NCBI GenBank assembly: GCA_020630035.1
Contig: JAHDCB010000066.1
Coordinates: forward strand, 1 to 8,393
Source: Gammaproteobacteria bacterium
Lineage (GTDB): Bacteria; Pseudomonadota; Gammaproteobacteria; Chromatiales; Chromatiaceae
Length of the DNA stretch: 8,393 nt
Direction: 5' to 3'
A program made the translations under genes and the position numbers. The notes beneath the pieces are model-generated. The model was given only the letters and a program-made list of their open reading frames with translations. It did no database searches and was not told the DNA's origin. Positions 1 to 7,220 of the stretch are shown here, piece by piece. Each line of letters starts with the position of its first letter. Position 1 is the stretch's first letter.

Positions 1-99
1 TTCATCCAGCGTCGCCCGGAAGGTCGGCTGTGTCTCGTACAGTTCCTGTCCCATCCCGGCATACTGGCTGCCCTGTCCGGTGAACAGAAAGGCCAGGGT
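1..99 (-). other. Acyltransferase domain, first 33 residues only
   Basis: TLAFLFTGQGSQYAGMGQEL is the standard opening of a PKS acyltransferase, closely matching that of the middle gene. The nucleophile motif and the specificity motif lie beyond the window edge, so the extender unit cannot be predicted. Confidence 0.9.
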
Positions 100-1779
100 C
101 GGTGCAGTCTGATGCGACGGGGCATGACCTGTCACCACAGCCGGATGATCACCTGCAACACAGGATGTCAGTTGTTCCTGCAGTTCGTCACACGAGCGCG
201 CCACAAACGCCTGACGGTACGCAAAATGGCTGCGACAGGTGGCAGCGGTGTAACACAACTCCGCCAGATTCAGGGTCGCGTGTTCCGCTATATAGTCCTG
301 ATATGCCTGAACCTGCGCGGCCAGTCCGGCTGCGCTTTTTGCTGACAGAATCAACAGGTGTGCTGGACGCTCTGTACTCTTTTCGTCAGCGGCATCGGCA
401 ACCTGATTAGGTGTCCATTCAGACACGATGACATGGGCATTGGTACCGCTGAAACCAAATGAACTGACCCCGGCAATGCGTTCCTCCGCCTGCCAGGGCA
501 TCAGTGTGGTCGGGATCTGTATCGGCAACTGATCCCACTCAATCTGCGGATTCGGCTGCTGCAGATGCAGGTGTGGTGGAATCTGCTGATGTTGTACCAT
601 CAGCACCGTCTTAATCAGGCCGACGATGCCAGCCGCCGCCTCCAGATGACCCAGATTGGTCTTGACTGAGCCTACCTGGAGGGGCTCATCACGTTCATGA
701 AATATGGCATCCAGCGCACCGATTTCTATCGGATCACCCAGTGAGGTACCCGTACCATGGGCTTCAATATAGCTGACCGACTGTGGTTCAAGGCTCGCCT
801 GTTGCAGTGCCCGGCGGATAACTTCCTGTTGTGATGGCCCTCTGGGCACTGTCAGTCCACTGCTTGGCCCATCGTGGTTCACCATGGACCCTCGAATAAC
901 TGACAGAATTGCATCGCCATCCCGCAGCGCATCAGACAGTCGCTTGAGTAAGATGACACCACACCCTTCTCCCCGCACATAGCCATCAGCAGCCGCATCG
1001 AACGTCTTGCAATGACCATCTGCTGCCAACATGCCTGCCTTGGAGAAGGAAATCATGATCTCGGGTGATAAGATGAGCCCGACACCACCGGCCAGGGCCA
1101 GATCAGATTCATGCTGACGCAGACTCTGACACGCCTGATGTACGGCGACTAAGGATGATGAACACGCCGTATCAATTGCCATCGTCGGCCCGGTGAGGCC
1201 CAGTACATAGGATAACCGACCCGCCGCAACACTCAGCGCTGAACCGGACTGGTCATACAAGTCTGCGGTTTCCTGACGACCGGTGACAGACCGGTAATCA
1301 TTTGTAAAGATGCCGATAAAGACACCCGTCAGGCCGCCTGACAGCGTCTCGGGAACGATATTGGCGTACTCTAAGGCCTCCCAGCTGACCTCTAACAACA
1401 GACGCTGCTGCGGATCCATCAGCATCGCTTCACGCGGTGAAATATTAAAAAACTGCGGATCAAACTGGTCGATCTGATCGACAAAACTACCTCGGCGGAC
1501 ATGTGATTTACCCGGCACAGCAGGATCCGGATCAAAAAAATCCTCTACGTTCCAGCGCTCAGGTGGAATTTCTGTAATCGCATCCCCACCGGCACATAAA
1601 AATTTCCAGAACTGATCCGGTGTCCGGATACGCTGCGGGAAACGGCAGCCCATCCCGATCACTGCCACCGGTTCAGGACGTTGACGTCTTTCAGACTCGG
1701 CCAGCTTAGCCTTTAAATCGCGTGTTTGTTGTAATGCATTCTTCATTGCCGCAACATAATCCGGCGTATTCGCTGCCAT
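1..1779 (-). CDS. Modular type I PKS, N-terminal part (KS-AT...), 3' end outside window
   Basis: This is the first 593 codons of a third PKS, open from ATG 1777-1779 to the window edge with no stop. Residues 1-33 form a basic, coiled-coil-like docking element; 36-453 are a complete ketosynthase; 454-560 are the KS-AT linker; from 561 an acyltransferase begins (FLFTGQGSQYAGMG) and is cut at residue 593. The KS is expected to take the enoyl chain from the ACP of the middle protein and extend it. The start is supported by AGGA 9 bases upstream and by the 2-base gap after the preceding stop. One oddity is PQRIRTP at the loop usually written PGGxxTP near the KS start; its length is kept, so I read it as natural divergence, not a frameshift. 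The KS and AT starts are recognisably similar to those of the middle gene at DNA level, as expected for duplicated modules. Extender choice, reductive domains and any thioesterase cannot be seen. Confidence 0.96.
   Translation of the reverse strand, partial: MAANTPDYVAAMKNALQQTRDLKAKLAESERRQRPEPVAVIGMGCRFPQRIRTPDQFWKFLCAGGDAITEIPPERWNVEDFFDPDPAVPGKSHVRRGSFVDQIDQFDPQFFNISPREAMLMDPQQRLLLEVSWEALEYANIVPETLSGGLTGVFIGIFTNDYRSVTGRQETADLYDQSGSALSVAAGRLSYVLGLTGPTMAIDTACSSSLVAVHQACQSLRQHESDLALAGGVGLILSPEIMISFSKAGMLAADGHCKTFDAAADGYVRGEGCGVILLKRLSDALRDGDAILSVIRGSMVNHDGPSSGLTVPRGPSQQEVIRRALQQASLEPQSVSYIEAHGTGTSLGDPIEIGALDAIFHERDEPLQVGSVKTNLGHLEAAAGIVGLIKTVLMVQHQQIPPHLHLQQPNPQIEWDQLPIQIPTTLMPWQAEERIAGVSSFGFSGTNAHVIVSEWTPNQVADAADEKSTERPAHLLILSAKSAAGLAAQVQAYQDYIAEHATLNLAELCYTAATCRSHFAYRQAFVARSCDELQEQLTSCVAGDHPAVVTGHAPSHQTAPTLAFLFTGQGSQYAGMGQELYETQPTFRATLDE
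421..1674 (-). other. Ketosynthase domain of downstream PKS
   Basis: A complete KS with Cys206 in DTACSSS (codon 1162-1164), His341 in EAHGTGT and His378 in NLGHLEAAAG. It starts at EPVAVIGMGCRFP and ends at GTNAHVIV. The NHDGPSSGLTVP loop has the common Asp. All catalytic residues are present, so it should condense the incoming chain with the extender on its own module's ACP. Confidence 0.96.
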
Positions 1780-1901
1780 ACTCAGTCGTCCTGTAAAAAT
1801 TCTTGTAAAAACAAATCAGTCAGCTCATCTTCGGTCAGACTATCCGTGGCTGAGTCAGTCCGATCAGCGGCCGGAATCTGCTCCGTAAACAGTTCAGTCA
1901 T
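1681..1901 (-). other. Probable docking pair between middle and downstream PKS
   Basis: The C-terminal 39 residues of the middle protein (1785-1901) hold a Thr/Ser/Asp-rich linker and then an acidic helix, LTEDELTDLFLQEFLQDD. The downstream protein begins with about 33 residues before the KS (1681-1779) with a basic, coiled-coil-like stretch, MKNALQQTRDLKAKLAESER. Layout and charge mirror the other junction in this window, so the two pairs may need finer determinants for specificity. Inferred from sequence character alone. Confidence 0.6.
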
Positions 1902-4900
1902 CAGATGAGCCTGCAATATATTCAGATTAGGATAATCAAACACTAAGGTGGCTGGCAATGAGATTTCCAGGCTGCGCGACAAATTATTACGGAGTTCAAC
2001 CGCCATTAATGAATCCAGACCCAGGTCGGTCAGTCCCTTCGCCGGATCCACCTGGTCTGCGGCGGATAATCCCAGTACCTTTGCAACGGTACTACGCAGA
2101 TGGTGCAGCAGAAAGGCCTCCCGTTCTGCCAGCGCCAGAACAGATAATTGCTGTCTGGCTGAGATAACCGTCTGATGGGTCGTCGCTGATACAGACAAGT
2201 CTGCATAAAAAGAATGAGAGGTCGGATCATGGGCTGTAAATGTCTTCCAGTCGATGGGGAAGACACCAATCTGAGCTGTGCCGTTAGCATGCTCCAGCAG
2301 ACAGGCCAGTGCCTGCTGTCCCTGTTCCGGCTGAATCAGTCCAAGCCCCTGGCTGGCCAGCCGTGCACGTTCGCGCTCAGCCAGATTCGCCGCCATGCCA
2401 ACCTCTGCCCAGGCACCCCAGTTAATACTGAGTCCCGGCAGACCTTGTGCCTGCCGACAGGCCATCAGGCCATCCAGAAACGCATTCGCTGCTGCATAGT
2501 TGCCCTGGCCACGACTACCTGACAAGGCGGCAATCGAAGAGAAACAGACGAAGAAATCCAGTGCCTGATCGGCTGTCAGACAATGCAGATGCCAGCCTCC
2601 CTGTACCTTCGGCCCCATCACGGTTGCCAGACGTTCTGTTGTCTGCTGGCTCAGGCCAGCGTCATCCAGTACCCCGGCAGCATGCACAACACCACGCAGG
2701 GGTTGCGGACAGGCTGCCAGCAGGCGCGCCACATCGTCTGCAACCGAGATATCCGCCTGTACAACCTGTATCTCCGCCCCATCAGCCTCCAGGCAACGAA
2801 TCTGATCTGCCACGACCGCTGATGGATTACGCCGCCCGGCCAGCACCAGATGTCTGGCTCCTGCGTTCACCAGTTGTCCGGCAACCTGCAATCCCAGCCC
2901 ACCCAGGCCACCCGTGATGACATAACTGCCGGTCGCCTGTGCTCTGATCACCGGCGGTTCAGTCACAGAGACAGCATCTGACGGCTGCCAGCGATGCAGC
3001 CGGGCGACATACCGCTCGGTACCCCGCAGGGCCAGTTGCGTTTCTGCATCCGGCGTACACAACTGCCCCGACAACATAGAAAGATCTGACTCTTCTGCAT
3101 AATCAAGGGCAACACATCTGAATTCAGGGTGTTCCACAGCAATCGTGCGCACCAGCCCCCATACCGCAGATTGCACCGGGTTGACTGATTCGTGTGCGAT
3201 CACCGGCTGCGCATTCCGGGTTATCACCCACAAACGCGGCGTGATATCCTGTTTGATTAACCCTTGTACAAGATGCAGCAGACCACCACTGAGTTCTGTG
3301 GTTTGCTCCGGCACCGCAAGGGCCTTATCTTCCTGCGCCAGATAGACCACATCAGTCAGTGCCGGACTATGGGCAACATGATCTGCCAACCGTAACTCTG
3401 CCAGGGGTAGCAGCGTACACCGGGTACCTGAGCTCCGGATCTGGTCACTGAGCACTGCACCGGCATCTGCTGTGGCAGTCACGATCAGCCAGTGTGTTTC
3501 TTCTGATGTAGCCGCCACCTCCGGTAGTGCCTGCGCCTGCCAGTTCACCTGATATAACCAGTTCTGCCATACCGGGACTGACTGCAACGCCTCTCTCGGT
3601 ACGGCCCGGACGGTAAAACCTCGTATCTCAGCCAGCAGGTGTTCATTCTGGTCCAGCAGCCAGATATCCGATGTATCTTCATCTGTCTGCTGACTGACAC
3701 ACCACCATACCTGGCCTGTCGCGGGTCCGTACACCCGTATACTCTGAATGGCAAATGGCAGCCGGGTTTCGTCTGAATTCTGCTCAACTGCCCCGGTCAC
3801 CTGCAGGCACGCATCCAGCAGGCCAGGATGTAACACATATCCGGATAAGCTACCCACGACCTCCGGACAGTCAAGTCGGGCAACCGCTTGTCCATCCCCC
3901 ACCCAGACACGGCTCAGCCAGCGGAAACATGGCCCGAACACAATCTGTTTTTCAGCCGCCGTCTGATACACCGCATCAATGGATAATTCAGTCGGACATT
4001 GTTCACGCCAGTCATCCAGAGTAATCGGGGAAGCTGACCGGGCCTCGATCTGATCTGTCATCAAACGTCCTGTGGCATGCACCAGATGCTGTGCACTGTC
4101 AGCAAAGCTGATCAGTTGAAACTGCATCCAGGCACCTTCTGTCGGTATGCACACCGCCTGCACTGTCCGTGCCTCATCTTCCGGCATCACCAGAGCCTGC
4201 GGAAAGATGATATCTTCCAGCAGGCAGTCACCTGTACCAGACAGCAATTCCGCCGCCGACAGCACAACTGACAGATGACAGGCTCCGGGTGAAATGACTG
4301 TGCCATAGACCCGATGGTCATTCAGAAAGGGGAAATTCTGTACACTGAACGCTGTTTCAAACAGTGTCTCGTCATGTGTCGGCACCCGGACCATCTTATC
4401 AATCAGGGGACGAAGACGGGATAATGACTCTGCAACAGAAGAGTCAACCCAGTAGCGTTCTCTCTGGAACGAATAGGTCGGTAACACCACCCTGCGTCGC
4501 GCATAGTTCTGATCAAACGCCTGCCAGTCTACGGTCACGCCCTGCCGGTATAACTGACCCAGACTGGACAACAGTTGTGGCCAGGCCTGATCCGGGCGGA
4601 TGCTGGGCAACCAGAGCCCTGTGTCTTCCGGCACACAACGCTGCCCCATACCAAGTAATACCGGCTTTGGCCCGATCTCCAGAAAGATATCAACGCCCTG
4701 CGCCAGCAAACAGGCCATGCCGTCGGCAAACTGCACGGCTTCACGCACATGGCGCACCCAGTAATCTGGTGTGGCGATGGTCGCATCCGCCAGTTGTCCG
4801 GTCAGATTGGAGATCAGCGGCAGAGTCGGTTCAGCATAGGTAATACGGGTCGCCACTGCCCGGAACTCTGCCAGCATCGGGTCCATCAGGGGTGAATGAA

Positions 4901-7164
4901 AGGCATGCGATACAGTTAGTGCACGCGTCCTGATATGCTCTGCCGCAAGCTGTTCGACAATCGCCTGCACGGCGGTCGTCGCACCGGAAATGACCACATT
5001 GGTCGGCCCGTTGACCGCTGCGATAGAGACTTCATCAGAGTACTCAGCTATCGCAGACTGCACCCGTGTCACATCGGTCAGACAGGCGACCATTGCACCC
5101 TGCTGCGGCAGGGCCTGCATCAGGCGGGCACGTGCCGCGACCAGTGTCAGTCCATCTTCCAGGCTGAATACCCCGGCCACACAGGCCGCAGCAATCTCAC
5201 CGACACTATGTCCGATCAATACCTTTGGCTGTATGCCCCAGGCAGACCATAACTTCGCCAGTGCGACTTCCAGCACAAACAGGGTCGGCTGGGTATACGC
5301 CGTCTGATGAATACGGTCAGTCTGCTGATCATTCATGATCTCCAGAACAGAGACACCATCCAGTAACGGCCGTAAGATGGCATCGCATTGATCCAGAACG
5401 GCCCGGAACGTCGGCTGTGTGGCATACAGTTCGCGACCTATGCCGGGATACTGACTACCCTGGCCGGTGAACAAAAAGGCTATTGACTTCGTTGTCTGAT
5501 GATTCTTCTGAACAGAGGCAATTGAGCCACTCTGTATCTGCTCGTTCAGGGCCATGCGCATGTGTGCCACTGAATCAGATACGACACTCAGACGATAATC
5601 AAAATGCGTTCTGGCAACATTAGCGGTATAACAGATATCAGCCAGATCAATATCTTCAGACGCGATACGATCTGCAAAGTCCACATATTTCTGAGCAAGT
5701 GCTGTGAGTGCTGCCGGACTTCGGGCTGACAGGTTCAGCAGGTGCCAGGGACGCTCCGGCACCGCAGGTGTCACCGGAGATGCATCCGATGCTTCCGGGC
5801 CCTGCAAAATCACATGTGCGTTCGTGCCTCCCAGACCAAATGAGCTCACACCCGCAACCGGTTGTTGTGCAGCAGCAGGCCAGGGGGTTATTTCCGTTGG
5901 CACACGCACAGGCGTCCCGGGCCAGTCAATATGCGGACTCGGGTCATGAAAATGTAAGTGTGGTGGAATCGCATCATGCTGAAAGGCCAGAATGGTCTTC
6001 ATCATCCCGGCCATCCCAGCTGTACCCTCTAAATGGCCGATGTTGGTCTTGACCGAACCCACCCATAACGGATCGGAACGACCAGGGGTATGAAACACAT
6101 CCGCCAACGCATGGATCTCAAGCGGATCGCCGAGTGAGGTCCCGGTGCCATGCGCCTCCACGTAGGCCACCTCATCCGGCCTGACCCGACTGTTACTCAG
6201 CGCATCCCGGATCAGTTGCTCCTGCGCCGATTTACTCGGCACCGTAAACCCGCCACTCGCACCACCATGATTCACGGCACTGCCGCGAATCACTGCCAGA
6301 ATGTTATCTTCCGCCGCCACAGCATCTGACAAACGTTTCAGCACGATCACTCCACAACCTTCACCTCGTCCGAACCCATCAGCCGCCGCATCAAATGTCT
6401 TGCAACGTCCGTCCGGTGATAAGGCCTGCAGTTGTGAAATCGTGATGGTCGCGTCAGGCGTTAACATCAGGTTGACAGAACCAACCAGGGCAGTATCACA
6501 CTCGCCTGCCCGCAGACTATAGCTGGCCTGGTGTACGGCAACCAGAGAAGCCGAACAGGCCGTATCCACGACCACACTCGGGCCTTGTAACCCGAGTGCA
6601 TACGATAGCCGACCAGATGCAAAACAATAACCGTTGCCAGTCGCTGCATACATATCCTGACTGGCACTACGCGCCAGTAACTGCGCATATTCGCCAGCAT
6701 GCATCATCGCCACAAACACGCCGGTCCGGCTGCTGTGGAGTTGCCCGGGCACAATCGCAGCACGTTCCAGCGCCTCCCAGCTAACCTCTAACAACAAACG
6801 ATGTTGCGGATCGATACTCACCGCTTCGCGCGGCGGGATATTGAAAAACTGCGGATCAAACTGATCAACCCGGTCCAGAAAGGCACCATGCCGTACAGAC
6901 ATCCTGCCAGGTGTTCCGGGGGTCGGATCATAATATCTGTCAACATCCCATCGATCCGACGGAATCTCCTCTACCTTATCAACACCGCAACAGCTCCCAG
7001 AACGCCTCCGGCGTATCCGCACCCGGATAGCGACAGGCCATACCAATCACAGCCAGGGGCTCGTGCTGTTTATTCTGCATTGCCTCAAGCTGAGCCTTCA
7101 TCTGCCTGATCCTGAGGACCGCATTTTTTAACAACACCTGTTGCTTATCTGCATCTGCGCTCAT
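1782..7164 (-). CDS. Single-module type I PKS (KS-AT-DH-KR-ACP), frameshifted near its 5' end
   Basis: A complete one-module polyketide synthase of about 1795 residues once the frame is mended. The order is: N-terminal coiled coil (1-34), KS, AT, DH, KR, ACP and acidic tail. There is no ER or methyltransferase: the 230 or so residues between DH and the KR Rossmann motif match the usual KR structural subdomain. It should add one malonyl unit, reduce the keto group and dehydrate, giving an enoyl chain. Translation from ATG 7164 runs 61 codons (to FWELLRC) and stops at TGA 6979-6981. The KS continues in the +1 frame from GGT at 6984-6986 (GVDKVEEIPSDRW) without a further break to TGA at 1782-1784. 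As written only a short peptide would be made, so it is either a pseudogene or a sequence error. All active-site motifs after the break are intact. It sits 56 bases after the upstream PKS and 2 bases before the next. Domain calls are very secure; functional state is open. Confidence 0.93.
1789..1792 (-). promoter_or_regulatory. Ribosome binding site inside the end of the middle PKS gene
   Basis: AGGA lies 9 bases before the ATG at 1777-1779 and within the final codons of the preceding gene (CAGGACGACTGAGTATG). Only GT separates the TGA from the ATG. The arrangement suggests translational coupling between the two synthases. Confidence 0.65.
1902..2111 (-). other. Acyl carrier protein domain of middle PKS
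   Basis: A carrier domain with the motif TDLGLDSLMAVELR. The phosphopantetheine Ser codon is 2010-2012 (mended residue 1720), followed by ATLVFDYPN. It holds the enoyl intermediate for transfer to the downstream KS. Confidence 0.95.
2240..3556 (-). other. Ketoreductase domain (structural and catalytic halves), B-type motif
   Basis: The N-terminal part (3556 to about 2930) is the truncated structural subdomain. The catalytic half opens with the NADPH motif TGGLGGLG (Thr codon 2913-2915). HAAGVLDDAG holds the LDD motif (codons 2661-2669) known from B-type KRs, which make the D-configured alcohol that DH domains normally accept. Catalytic Ser (mended residue 1545) and Tyr (codon 2496-2498, residue 1558, in GNYAAAN) are present. 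The domain looks active and pairs logically with the DH. Confidence 0.93.
3601..4412 (-). other. Dehydratase domain, active-site motifs intact
   Basis: Removes water from the 3-hydroxyacyl-ACP to give the 2-enoyl chain. The first hot-dog repeat has the HxxxGxxxxP motif as HRVYGTVISP (His codon 4314-4316, mended residue 952). The second has HPGLLDACLQ, the DAxxQ form of the catalytic Asp motif (Asp codon 3813-3815, mended residue 1119). Both catalytic residues are present, so activity is expected. Confidence 0.92.
4521..5486 (-). other. Acyltransferase domain, predicted malonyl-CoA specific
   Basis: Loads the extender unit onto the ACP. FLFTGQGSQY opens the domain (Gln codon 5460-5462). GHSVGE holds the nucleophilic Ser (codon 5205-5207, mended residue 655), with AARARLM supplying the likely carboxylate-binding Arg. 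HAFHS (His codons from 4905-4907) is the signature known for malonyl-selecting ATs; methylmalonyl ATs usually have YASH there. The end of the range includes the post-AT linker. Confidence 0.93.
5805..7062 (-). other. Ketosynthase domain of middle PKS, split by the frameshift
   Basis: Condenses the incoming chain with malonyl-ACP. The triad is complete: Cys in DTACSAS (codon 6555-6557, mended residue 205), His in EAHGTGT (6150-6152, residue 340) and His in NIGHLEGTAG (6033-6035, residue 379). It ends with GTNAHVIL. The first strand (EPLAVIGMACRYPG) is in one frame and the rest in another. The loop usually written NxDGxSxGLT in this family reads NHGGASGGFT here, with Gly in place of the common Asp. 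Confidence 0.95.
6979..6990 (-). other. Frameshift site in the middle PKS gene
   Basis: The minus strand reads TTG CGG TGT TGA TAA: FWELLRC followed by two stops in a row. The family pattern FWxLLxxGxDxIxEIP resumes in the +1 frame at GGT GTT GAT (GVDKVEEIP). Restoring one extra GGTGT (CGG TGT GGT GTT GAT) gives FWELLRCGVDKVEEIP with family length. Loss of one copy of a GGTGT tandem is therefore a simple origin; loss of two G from a run of four would also mend the frame but leave one residue short. A sequencing error is equally possible. Confidence 0.85.
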
Positions 7165-7220
7165 TGCATTCCTGCCGTACAAAACTGAATGATGTTTATT
7201 AAACCTTACCCGGAAACACT
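7165..7220 (-). other. 56-base intergenic gap, no terminator or promoter seen
   Basis: The gap between the upstream stop and the start of the middle gene holds an A+T-rich stretch and the ribosome binding site of the middle gene. I see no GC-rich hairpin with a T run and no convincing -35/-10 pair. Cotranscription of the two genes is the simplest reading. Confidence 0.6.
7170..7173 (-). promoter_or_regulatory. Ribosome binding site (AGGA) fixing the middle gene start
   Basis: On the minus strand, AGGA lies 5 bases before the ATG at 7162-7164 (GGCAGGAATGCAATG). This supports that ATG over two alternatives: the TTG at 7180-7182, six codons upstream in the same frame, and the ATG at 7167-7169, which meets a TGA after one codon (ATG CAA TGA). 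Confidence 0.7.

Noticed and set aside
1621..1640. Compensated double frameshift at PQRIRTP in the downstream KS
   Set aside because: The segment has the same length as the family loop (PGGxxTP) and the flanks are in frame. The RTPDQFW part is family-like, so simple divergence explains it.
2447..2917. Plus-strand open frame of 156 codons
   Set aside because: It lies wholly antisense to the KR of the middle PKS, has Pro/Arg/His-rich low-information sequence, no ribosome binding site I can defend and no recognisable domain.
2930..3600. A possible ER or methyltransferase domain between DH and KR
   Set aside because: Length (about 230 residues) and the order YQVNW...WVITRNAQP...GLVRTIAVEHPE fit the KR structural subdomain. 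No ER nucleotide motif or SAM-binding motif is present.
4364..4843. Plus-strand open frame of 159 codons
   Set aside because: It is antisense to the AT-DH region of the middle PKS. Its composition is that of a shadow frame and no motif is visible.
6979..6990. Programmed +1 ribosomal frameshift linking the two halves of the middle KS
   Set aside because: The site (TGT TGA TAA) lacks a slippery codon that would re-pair in the +1 frame, and I see no strong Shine-Dalgarno-like element just upstream as in prfB. Recoding inside a conserved KS loop would also be without precedent that I know of.
1782..7046. Middle PKS starting at the TTG at 7044-7046
   Set aside because: The first 20 residues (Arg-rich) have no family resemblance and overlap, in another frame, the genuine KS start EPLAVIGMACRYP. 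The start at 7164 has an RBS and a docking coiled coil.
7165..7220. Terminator or promoter between the first two genes
   Set aside because: There is no stem followed by a T run and no well-spaced -35/-10 pair. The A+T-rich patch alone is not enough.
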